Assembly: GCA_013365325.1 (NCBI GenBank)
Contig: JABVXV010000112.1
Coordinates: forward strand, 1-64,000
Length of the DNA stretch: 64,000 nucleotides
Reading direction: 5' to 3'
Source of the DNA: Dipetalonema caudispina
Lineage: Eukaryota > Nematoda > Chromadorea > Rhabditida > Onchocercidae
The notes beneath the pieces are model-generated. The model was not told the DNA's origin, made no database searches, and saw only the letters and a program-made list of their open reading frames with translations. The position numbers were made by a program, and so were the translations under genes. Positions 11,618-22,740 of this stretch are shown piece after piece (the stretch's first letter is position 1; each line of letters opens with the position of its first letter).

Positions 11618-14600
11618 ATAAAAAAGGTTTGTTGCTCGAAAGAGCAAGTCAATTGATTTTAAATTTTAGAAAAGGTCAGAATTATGAATAAAAAAGAATT
11701 TTTAATAAAATGTGAATTTTTAACATTTAAGGAAACTTTGGTTCCAACGTTGAAGTAGATATAATCATTCAGCTGTTATGCAAGTCTTACACAGAAAATG
11801 ATGCAACCATTCAATTTTCGGGTAAAATCGATTCGATTATATCATCCTAATATTCGGGAAATATAACTTTAAAATGATTTGTATGTAAATCTAGCCCAAT
11901 TATACACATTTCTGGTTATTTCAATAAAAACATACTTGGTTGACTATCTTTCAAATGCACTATTTATAACCTCTACCATTTACAAATTTCGAAATTTCCA
12001 ATCTAACGAAAATTTCTAATGTCGTTTGGTCGATCGTATAACACAAATGCTTTTGATCTGAAGAATTTTAAACAAAATATGAACAACACCTAGTAATTAC
12101 TAGTTTGGGGTCACGGGCACTCAGATGACCAAATTTATTTTATGTTTTAAAGACTGGTTTCTACTGTTTCTCATTGGGATAGTCACAAAATACTCTGAAA
12201 GACGAATTTAAACAGGGCTGTTTGTAGATCGGTTTCAAATATTCAAGTAAATTATTTGAAAATTTCCTGAGCATATCGTCATGAACTTGATCCCTAACTA
12301 ATAAACACTAAGGCATCATATTGTAAGTAACGTTACCTGGCCAGAGAAAAATAAATAAATTAGAAAGGAAAGATAATGCCATTAGTTATTTAGCGATTCT
12401 CTTTACAGAAAGGCTATTGGTTGGACTAAAGCTTAAAAAGTAACACGTATAATTAAGTTTAATTAATTAATAAATAAATGACCGAAATGACGAGGGAATG
12501 ATAGTATGCCGGAAATCTTTAATTTTAAAATTGATGTTACTAATAAATTTTTTATGTTAAATGAAATTTTAGTAATCTCAAATTTTAAGATTTAACATTA
12601 TTAGAAAAAAGGAATAACAATATCATATTAGCAATTAAGACATGTTATATTTGCAATATGTATTGATCTATTGCTTTTTATTATCTCTGCGTGATCTCAT
12701 TTTGAAAGTTTGAATTGTATTTTCATAATTACGAAACATCCTTAAAACAGTAGAGGTTTTCAGAAAGGAAGATTGTTTGGAGTAAAAAAGAAATAAGTGA
12801 TAATTTTTAATGAGCAGATGAAAGAACGAGAAATGATTTGTGAAATGGGACAAGGAAAGAAGGAGGATCTGAGAAAGGAACGAAAAGATGTTGAATAATT
12901 GTTGAAGAATATGATATATATAATAATAACTGACACCACATATATATATACATATATTATAAGGAAGTTAACAGAAATGAAAGATGTGAAAATGTTTAAT
13001 TTTAACTTTCAGATTATATTCTGTTTCAGGATTTCAGGACTGGACAGATTTTTGTAAGCTTCTTTTCGTGTAATGCACTAAATTTAATGATTAAATTAGA
13101 TCGATCTTCTAACCGGATACGAAATAATTACTCTTTTCAGGAACAGTATTTAAAAATTAAATCAAAATATACAGTAGCAACTACAGTATGGGTGAGAAAA
13201 TTTTTTTTAGCAATTGATTTCATTTTTTAAGTTAATTACCGTAATATTTTGCTTTTTTGAGATCCCTAACAAAAGTTGCAGAAATTTTCAGCACAAGTTG
13301 ATATGATATGCATAGTACTTAAAGTGAAATGATTATGTCCTATTCAAAATGATAAGAAATTTTTGTAGCATTCCATCCTTGTTTAATGCATTATCAGAGC
13401 ATTGCTTGAGAATAACTATGAAGCATACTAAATTGCATTTAATCACCGTCGCGTTAATCATTCACATTCCTTAAATGAATAAAAATAGATAGATTTGGGG
13501 GTTGTAAATCAGTGAACGGACCACTAACTATGCAAGAGAGAGAAACACACTCCATCTATACTATACCAGTTTTCATGATAGGCAAGATGACGAATTCATC
13601 GTTGAAATTCTTTCAATTTTATCAATACTTCAAAAATGAAGATGATGAAACTTCCGTGGTATGCTTCCCATCGTTAGATGGAAATCTTTCCCTATCATAG
13701 TCGAAAATTAATTCATTCGTTTCAAAAAAATTATTCATTCAGAATAAATCATTATTCAGCTATACGATAATGATATGGCAGTGCTTTCTTTTTTAGTATC
13801 AAGGAGCTTTCCATGCACCCATCATCGATTGTTTGAAAATGAAATCACAGGTTGATTGATTCTTAAGTGTATTTTCAGAACTGAAAATTCTTTAAAACAA
13901 TTTATTACTTACTACGGAAAATATTTTCAAGCATATTTTCAAACTTTCATGTCATTTTCGGGAACATCGATAACTTCATCGGTAGTAGAATTACAAATAT
14001 TTGACATGATCAGTCTAATTCAAGAAGCTGATTTTTGTTGCGCTTGCAATCACGTTACGGATACGAAGTATCTTGCATTTAATGATCGAAAAATCATCTA
14101 ATGAATACCTTTTAAAGGTTTCAAACGATATCTACCAAAAAGTTACACGTGAAGTTTTTTGAGAAACAATTTTTTTCCGAAAACATATCATTTGATAGTT
14201 TTTGTTTCTTTATTTTTCTTTTTTTTTTTTTTTGCAAATAATTTCTTTTCTTGCCCGATATTAGAAATGAAATGTCAACTGAGTTTGCAACAAAACTTTG
14301 CTTTTAGAAGTTTACCATAGTATTTCAAATGTTTTTCACATGTCACTCACTTCATTTGGAGATTTTTACTCGCTGAATCTTCAGTTTATGACTTTTAACC
14401 CCAAACAAATTTTTGAAAAGAAAAATTACTGCAAGAAAAAGATAGCTGTTTCATAATCGGTCGAGTGCAAACTTATTGTCCCTGCTTGATTTTTTTTTGC
14501 AAAAACAGTTAAACGACAGCAGGTTTCCAATTCCCCCGTCCTTCCCGCATTTCTCCGCCTTTCCTTCCTTTCATCCTCCTCTCTCTTCACCTTCTCCTTT

Positions 14601-16120
14601 TATCATTCTCAATTAATTTACTATAATTTGCTACAAAATTCTATGCTGAAAAGAATTTTCCCATTTCAATATATCAAATAATTTTTTCTCTTAAAATTTA
14701 TTGGGCTACATTTATGAGGTATCTATTGCAGTATGTTATCATTTTCTGAAAGTTAACGAAATTATTGCGCTTATGAACTAAAGTAATATTATCCATAATT
14801 TTCAGGGAGAAGGAAGAAGGAATCTGGAAGGTAACAGTAACCTAAAATAGAAATAGATGAGTTTTGAGATTCATACTGTAAAGTCTTTATCTCAGATCCA
14901 AAATACGAAAGATAGATTATCTTGTCCCATTTTTGTAAAATGAGCAAATTTGTATTTCTGAGATTACCTTATAGTTGTAGAACTTAAAATGAATTACCTT
15001 CTCAGGTTTTTACTCATATTTTTCTGCACAAATATGTTGAGAAATTGTTTTTTAATTTGTTGTTATTTTCATAAATTTATAGCATCTGTCTTATTTCCTT
15101 TTTTAAATTGTCCTCTAAACTTTTATTTTAAATTTTATCATTGCAACAGTTGATACTCTTCCAATATAATAATTCCAAACTATTAATTTCAACTTGAGTT
15201 AAAATTTTTAAATTCCCTTCAAAATCGCTCGCATAAAATTTGTATATGATTCTTGTCTGACTTCAAGGATTATCAAAGATTCTTGAAGTGTTTATGACCG
15301 TTGAATCAGACGAATGGATTTCATAAATACCTAGCAAAGGATAAATAAAGCTATAATGAGCAGGTAAAGTAATGATAGAGAAGTGTAACATAATTTTATT
15401 TATAATTTTTTATTTTTTTTGCATTTTCTTCACATCTAAAATTAGTGTTGAAAATGGAGCGAATGAGGAAAACCGTAGTATTGACTTGATATTTGCTAAA
15501 AATGAATAATTTTAAAGATGGAAAGCAATTCTTGAAATAGAGCAAAGTTTTTAACTAACAACCTACTCATTAATGGCGGTCGGATGATGTGTTATTCCAG
15601 TGTAACCCGCGATTTATTGAACAGGAATTGCTCCCACCCATTCTCATTTTCTCCTCCAGCAGTTCACCAAAGATCTATCCGAGGCAGCGGCCTTCATTTG
15701 CAATCATTCCTTTTAAATTGTAATTTAACTTGAAGAATTTGATTTTTATTAGAAAAGACTTGATATTTCCAAAAAATTTCAAGTGTTTTTGGGGGTAATT
15801 TCGTTAGAAATCTTTGCTGTCAAATCTGATTTTTTATTTATTTGTAAATTAAGAAGAAGATCGCGTTACCATCCAATTGAATTCATCTGTTCGTCTATAT
15901 TCGCGTGACTATTTCGTATTTCAAACAAGTTTGATCGAAAGGTTTCCTTGCCTTGACGATGGCTAGTCAAAAGGAAATTTTTTGAATAAAATATAACTTT
16001 AACCATCTTTTAACTATCCATGCGATTTATGCATCGAAACCATCATTTATAAGTACATTAATTGATCAAACGACCCAAATTTGCAGTTTTTTTTATGCGA
16101 TAAAAAAGAGCACAGCCCCG

Positions 16121-16951
16121 ATGGCGATGTCTTATTCTTCGACCGACAAAGCACAGCATGCAAATTCCGTAAGTTTCATATTATTATTTAGTTTAGGGAG
16201 AAAATGAAAAGACAGAAGGGAAGAATGACATAGTTTCAAGTTGAAGTTGAAGCTGTCTTTCACTTACAAATTTTAAAATTTCAAAAACGAAATTTCGAAT
16301 TGCATGAAATTTGCAGGATGTAGAAGCCAATGTATCATCACCGCAGTCCAAATCTTTGCAGTGGCCATTTGAACAAAATGAAACAATGGTCCAAAAAGCA
16401 AAAAGGTTAGAATAACAAAATTATTCAAGAATGCATGAAACAGAAAATTGAAGCAAAAGCATTTCCCACACTAATGTAAATCTGATATTGCAGCATTTTA
16501 ACACGACGAAAAACGAAAAATATCGAGCAACTTCACAGCATTTTTGAAAAATCGGTACTGAAATTTCGTTTTTCTGTAATTTCAGTCACATTCCTATGAA
16601 TAACTTTAACAATTCATTCCTGAAAGAATATCAAATCATTCTAAAATTTCAATCGTTATATAACTTGCAGGACGTGTTTTTTCTGAAGAAGAAACGTTGG
16701 CAGACTGCAATATTAGCAAATATCGGTTTCATTATAGCTTTCGGAATTCGCTGCAATTTTGGTGCTGCAAAAGGACGAATGATCAGTAACTTCACCGATC
16801 CATTCGGCAATAATCACGTATATATATATAAATAAATCTAACAATAACAATAATAATGATAATGATATTGCTTCTAATGATGATAGCGGTGAGAATAAGA
16901 ATAGTGATTAATAATAATAATAATAGTAATAATAATAATAATAATAATAAC

Positions 16952-17031
<80 letters not shown>

Positions 17032-20000
17032 GTGTCCCAGGTAATTATGAGAAAGGAACCGATTGTGATGATTCCAATATTTCGGTCCAAATCAACCGAA
17101 CAGTACTGCAAGCGACGAATCGCATGTAAAAGGATAGGTGCAGAATTTTCTACACATTTGGCAATTATTTTATCTGTTCACTGATCTGTTCTCTGAGTAT
17201 GGTTCAAATCAATAGCACCTGTCTTGGCTACTGCATTTCGAGGATATTCTTTGTGTATCACTTAGTACTCTCGAAAATAGAACAGATCAGTCTTGGAAGA
17301 GCAGCAAAGCCATTTTATTATTGGGAGGTTAGAAATGAATTGAAGGAAGACAACAATTGCAACAAGACAAAGAGATGAAGAATAAATGATTGGATGACAT
17401 TAAAAGGAAAATGGACAAGACTTCCAAATGTAAAAATATGTCTCAGAAGAAGATGGACAAATCATTACGGATACAAGTCACTGATAAAGAGCCTTAAAAA
17501 CAGTCAAAGAGAGGAAAGAAAGGAATTTACCGATTTATATACCGAAAGGAAAGACTTGAAGGATACAATGAAACTTCTTCCAGTTAGAAGCGTTTTGGAA
17601 ATAAAATATCAGATTGGACAAAACCTCAAATGACCTCAGTAAAAAGATCGTGGAGGAAAATGTAAAGATGTATGGCGTGGATAGTTTAATGTAAAGACAT
17701 AAATTGTTTAATAGAAAGTATTTCGAAATAATCAACAATGATTTTATAAGTTCCGAACGATAAGTGGAACAACGGAATCCGGACAAGATTTCTGGGATAA
17801 ATCTAAGTTACGTAGCAAAAAAAAAAAAAAAAAAAAAAAATGTTAATTAAATCAAAAAGATAGGCTAAAAAACTGAGAAATGGCTGACTCAATGGATTGA
17901 AAACTTTGATCAAAACAGTTTAGTACAGATGATGATCTAAAAAAGATAATAGAGAGAAACAAGAAAGATATAATTTTCAAGGATGAAAAGGTCACACGAG
18001 TAGTAACTTAAGACCTAGTGGCCTATACATTTATATTCTACTGTTACCTGGGATAACTGCCAATGTGCCTTATAACTATGAATTTATTTCCAATAAGATA
18101 TGAAGAAAATTGTCTAAATTCTCGAGAAACAGGAAGTCAATATTAATTACCAATATGATAATAAGAAATTGCAAAAGGGAGAAACCGAATATACTACTTA
18201 GGTATGATTAGATTGTGAGATGGCATACGATTAGCATATTCATATGGAAGTTATTACTTTAATAGTAAATAGTATTGAACTTTCCAAGTAGATTTATTGC
18301 GAGGAATGTTACTTTTATTGCCTGTGAACTTTTTATTATAATTAGTAATTATCAATAAGATCACAAACCATTCATATATTCTACCGATATTATTTGGTAG
18401 ACACGGTGGAATTATGTAAGAACAATGTATTAATGGAATTTAGAACAAAGAAATGTGCAACACTATCATTGAAATTGTCAAATGCAGGGCGAATGATATG
18501 AAAGTATTAAATGAGAATGCGATTTAGAATGAACTACGAAGAGCGATTTGCATATTTAAGGGTCATAGGTTAGAAGCAGATAAGACAAGATTGATTTATA
18601 AAATAAATACATGTGCAATCCGATCCCAGTGATTCGATATTCTTTGCAGAAATTATTACTTATTAGCCCAAAAAAATTAGGTTCACTAGTAGAGAAATAG
18701 AGAAAGTAAGATCTGTAGGTTATACATTAGTGGCAGATTTATTTCAGGAAAATATTTGCAGTTGAGAAAGAGCGTAATAGTAATGCAGGAAAAGATACTT
18801 ACTAAATTGGCCAAAAGTTAAAGTAACTGAAATAAAGTTAACCAAATTGCAAGTTGAAAAGACTTTAAAATTAAAGATGACTAAGTGAATGAAAAAAAAA
18901 GAAAACAACATTTTGGTTTTTTTAGAATTAGCCACTTAACATCGGATATATCAGCGCAAAACTAATTATGCTAATTACAGACTCAACAATTTTACTGGTC
19001 ACCAACCGAACTCGGTTTCATGGAAAGTGCATTTTTTTATGGCTATGCTATCACACAAATCCCAGGCGGTATGCTTGCCGCAAAATTTGCCCCCAATTTG
19101 TAAGTTTTTTTATTTTCTCAATAAATATTGCTTATTCATTTACACTTATGCTTATTTACTTACATATTTCCTTCCAGCTTTGATCTCTAGCGGAATTATT
19201 TGATGAGTAATTTCAGATTATTCGGATTTTCAATACTCACTGCTGCTGTACTAAATTTATTCTTGGCGCTAGCGCTGAGTGCACATCCTCACACTGATTT
19301 CATTGTCCTTGCCATACAAATTTGTCAAGGCCTTTCACTGGTAAATTTTGATTTCATTTTTAAATAATTTAACAACACTGTTAGCATTATTCATTAATTT
19401 TAATTATCAAGATGTATATGCATATGTCAACGAATGTTGAATACTATATTAGAACTTGATATTCGTTCCCTGAAGTTCTAAGGTCAAAAAATCGTAATGG
19501 AGAAAACCAAAGAACCCAGAATTCGGAAATTTCAGTATCCTTATATAGAAAGTTCTATTTATACATAAACAGAATGATAGATTGTTTAGTTGGAGCCAAT
19601 GTATCGAGCCTATTGTAGTTAAACCCAAACGATGTTGACTTATTGTTGCATAGTCTAAGAGGAGGAAATTTCATTTTACGGTCTAAGAAGATCATACTTA
19701 TATTTCAAGGGAGTAAGCTATCCAGCAATGCATGGTGTTTGGAGGCATTGGGCACCACCAATGGAACGCTCTAAACTTGCTACAACCACATTTACCGGTG
19801 GATATCTAGGAGTAATGATCGGTCTACCGATTTCTGCTTATCTTGTTTCCTATATCGATTGGTGTGCACCTTTTTATTTTTTCGGTAAGTCTACTCAAAA
19901 TTTGTTTTAAATCAAATTGATTAAATATTAGGTAAAAGATAAAGCGATTTTAAATTGTTAGGTGTTGCGGGGATATTGTGGTTCCTAATTTGGTTCGCTG

Positions 20001-21812
20001 TTAGTGCACCAACACCAGAAAAGAGTAAATCAATTTCGGATGACGAAAAACAATTTATTATCGAACAAGTTGGACAAGTTACATCATCGCCAGCAACGGT
20101 ATCAGAATAAAGTTTTCCTGAGAAATATCGCAATTCTAAAAGTCTTTTTGTTTTAGATTCCGCAAGCATTACATATCTTTCCACAATTAATATTTCCATT
20201 TATATGTAATCTATGTTGCAAAGTAATATAAATTGAAAATTTTAGCTAACAACAATCCCATGGAAGGAAATTCTGTTATCACCACCGGTATGGGCAATTG
20301 TTATAAGTAATTTCTGCCGTTCCTGGACTTTCTTCCTACTCCTCGGCAATCAATTAACTTATATGAAGGATGTGTTGCACCTCGAAATACAAAGCGTAGG
20401 TCTTTCCTCTCTCTTTTATAGTGTTTTATAAGATTTCTATTAAATTACAATTAAAATTTTCAGTGATTTATTATTTCCCAATTTTTAGGGTGGCTTAATC
20501 TCATCGCTGCCGCATGCCCTCATGTCGGTAGTTGTGCTGGCTTCAGGTCAAATGGCTGATTATCTTCGTTCTACCGGTAAAATGTCAACTCAAACGGCTC
20601 GTAAATTGTTCAACACATTGGGTTAGTTTTTGGTTTAGAAATTTGCATCCCATTCAAGTATTTTCTGAATTATAAAGAAGCAAAAGATCTTATTTCTAGA
20701 ATAATTTTATTATAATGATCTGTCGTATATGGACATATAAAATTCCTCAACACCTGGGAAATTACCAGTTTAGCTAAAACGGAAGTCATTACAGATGTCC
20801 TCCAGGGATCTCCTTTCAGGTGCTAGTGAATCTATTGCATCACTGGTGGATATAGTTTTGAAAAGAAGCTTCATTTGCAGGTTTCGGTGGCGAAGCGCTA
20901 TTTCTCTGTTGCTTATCTCTTATCAATGAACCCTCTGCTGCAGTTACCACATTAATATTTGCTGCAGGATGTAGCGGTTTTGGTATTGCAGGTATGTATT
21001 GTGAGAGAGAGTTTTACAAGATGAGAACAGCAGCACAAATTAAAGGCACAATTTGGCTGCTTCTTCCTGTAATTCCCGAAATTAAAACTAATAAGATGTA
21101 ACTTTCAGACCATTCTTAATTACAGGATTCAATGTAAATCACTTTGACATAGCACCACGATATGCTCCTATTCTGATGGGCTTTTCAAATGGTATTAGCG
21201 CTTTGGCTGGTGCCAGTGGTTTCATTCTGGAACATCTTGTCGCTGCTCAGGTTTGTTTCTGCAGGTGATCATTTCCCAAAATTAGTGGAATTGTGCTAAT
21301 CCGCAACATATCTCTCATTGTTATCTTCATTCAAGTCCGATTATATCCTTGGCCCAGCATAAGGATCAAGTCCGATTGCATTAAAGCTTCGACTTGTTCT
21401 TTGAAGATACGGAGCTAACATTACGGACCAATTGTAATTGTAGAGGATAGCAAAAGGTAACTAGATTTCACAATTTAACTGTCTGAAAGAATGTCAGCAG
21501 AGTATGTTACTCAGTAGGATGGAGAAATGATGAAAACGAACTCATTCATTTTGTCAGATATGTTTAGATGTTAAGTATATAGCAAACTCTAAATTATTCA
21601 CAAAAAAGAACGTCCAACTTTTCAACCATGAATCAGAAAAATCAATCCAGGGTACCGAAGCAGGTTGGAGGATATCATTTCTGATAGCAGCTGCTATTGA
21701 TCTCACTGCCATGATCACATTCCTCATATTCGCCAAGGGAGAACTTCAACAATGGGCCAAGGAAAAGGAGCCTCAGCAAAGCATGGAAGATATTGTTCGC
21801 CGACTATGTTAG
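16121..21812 (+). CDS. Vesicular glutamate transporter-like protein (SLC17 family, EAT-4/VGLU type)
   Basis: Major-facilitator anion transporter, expected in synaptic or lysosome-related vesicles, where it loads an organic anion such as glutamate using the V-ATPase gradient. Exons: 16121-16168, 16317-16405, 16494-16554, 16671-16817, 18981-19099, 19217-19340, 19710-19884, 19962-20098, 20246-20395, 20489-20621, 20881-20991, 21126-21250 and 21651-21812. All phases close, giving 526 residues. Recognisable VGLUT signatures are [11 protein letters not shown] after TM1, [57 protein letters not shown] and [14 protein letters not shown]. The start ATG lies downstream of a TTTGCAG acceptor that may be a leader or UTR splice. 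Intron 4 (16818-18980) holds a microsatellite and a retrotransposon relic. The C-terminus may instead splice into 22061-22479. The exact paralogue (eat-4, vglu-2 or vglu-3) and the substrate are not settled. Confidence 0.9.
16904..17033. repeat. (TAA)n microsatellite inside the transporter intron 4
   Basis: About 40 near-perfect AAT/TAA triplets with a few CAA or TAG variants. It creates spurious poly-asparagine and poly-tyrosine ORFs on the two strands. Same motif class as the array at the left end of the window. Confidence 0.95.
17290..18740 (+). mobile_element. Decayed non-LTR retrotransposon (R4/Dong-like reverse transcriptase relic)
   Basis: The large intron of the transporter gene contains a multiply frameshifted coding relic in the same orientation as the host gene. 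In changing frames it shows, in the order expected of an R4/Dong-type reverse transcriptase: a [14 protein letters not shown] linker (about 17320), a lysine/arginine-rich segment (17390-17640), a degenerate pre-RT region (about 17760-17900), NCKREKPN (18170-18190) followed by DCEMAYD, which resembles RT catalytic motif A (18205-18230), a later [16 protein letters not shown] segment (about 18440), and NTCAI then, after a frameshift, IPVIRYS (18610-18645). Many stops interrupt it, so it is dead. Clade assignment rests on remembered motif order. An A-run of about 24 bases lies inside at 17817-17840. Edges are approximate and no target-site duplication was identified. Confidence 0.65.
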
Positions 21813-22060
21813 TTTATTTGCAAGTAGATCAAAAAGTTGTCCCAAAAAAAAATTTCACATACATTTGTAATGAGAAATGGACAAAATTAAGCTTCAACTA
21901 TTCCGTAGAAAATCTTTTCCTAAAACCTAAAACTTCATGATTAGTTATGAAAAGGCAAAAGCTTTTTGAAAATCATGACAGATATGATTTGCCCGCCCAT
22001 TAATTAGCCTCCCCAACTAGGCAAGCCTACTTCTATTTCACTTTTGGACGAAAATTCTAG

Positions 22061-22479
22061 CGTATATTATGCGACGAATGTCATCGCGCCGACGTCCAGA
22101 ATCAAACGTAAAGCATAAACGATTGTGCGAAGAAGACGAGGCCAAACGTGAGTGGTCTACAAGGACAACAGCAGATAAGGAAACCCAGGAGCCAAAGGTG
22201 AAACTTCAAAGCTCTATGATATCAACTGAAAGGAAATTAAATCTAACCCCGAAATTAAATAACTCGAATTTGACCAATCCTAAGACTGAGTTTTTTAATT
22301 TACCAATCAGTATTTGGGAAGCTTCCACACTTCCAACACGTCTTCTCTACATTTTTAAGCCTTCAAAACAGTTTAATTTAATCAGTTTCAGAAAGATGCG
22401 ATGTAACTCATTTCGACGTGAAGACAAACAAAAAATGTACAACAAAAACCTTTTGGACGATCGAAACATGGCCTGTTAA
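22061..22479 (+). CDS. Candidate C-terminal tail exon of the SLC17 transporter
   Basis: A TTCTAG acceptor at 22055-22060 opens a 139-codon reading frame ending at 22479. It is very basic at first (MRRMSSRRRPESNVKHKR), then acidic/threonine-rich, then mixed. The transporter's last exon contains a good GTTAGT donor at 21808, exactly before its terminal TGT-TAG. Joining 21807 to 22061 keeps the frame and would replace the last cysteine with a cytoplasmic tail of about 139 residues, giving a 664-residue protein. A long disordered tail is normal for vesicular glutamate transporters. Alternatives are an unrelated single-exon gene or a chance ORF in the 3' flank. Phase agreement and both splice signals are seen in the sequence; use of this exon is inferred. 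Confidence 0.45.
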
Positions 22480-22740
22480 TTGATCAGATGGTCAATGAAG
22501 AAGCAATGTTTCGTGAAGAATAAGCCTTACAGTTGTGCAACTTCTGCAGAACATTAAAATCTTGTAATTTTATAAAGTTTATACTGCTTGGACAATAACT
22601 TCAACAAAAACAGCAAGGGAATTAAAACCACTTCCCACGACAAAGGAAAAATTTCCCGAACTTCGAGACATAGAAATTTTTAGAAATGGTTCAAATTCAA
22701 AAAAACGAAAACAAAAACGAGATCAAACACACAAAAAATA

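Larger units (their letters stand above)
5991..16120. other. Gene-poor region, about 10 kb
   Basis: Very AT-rich sequence with only short ORFs lacking recognisable domains. It holds an (AAAT)n-type repeat near 9170-9262, a TA-rich stretch near 12910-12960, a degenerate repeat near 11245-11335 and a pyrimidine-rich tract at 14530-14600. Two ORFs at 13512-13700 and 13856-14101 are open but unrecognised and lack convincing splice context. The right end is the upstream flank of the SLC17 transporter. It may contain fast-evolving short exons or regulatory DNA I cannot identify by eye. Confidence 0.5.

Noticed and set aside
13512..14101. Two plus-strand ORFs of 62 and 81 codons
   Set aside because: Open frames without splice partners or recognised motifs in AT-rich DNA; length compatible with chance.
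16856..17111. Poly-asparagine (plus) and poly-tyrosine (minus) ORFs
   Set aside because: Both are simply translations of the (TAA)n microsatellite in the transporter intron.
20152..20245. Possible exon after the TTTTAG at 20156 in the transporter gene
   Set aside because: The peptide has no match to SLC17 proteins. The TTTTAG acceptor at 20245 continues the family sequence ([18 protein letters not shown]) in phase.
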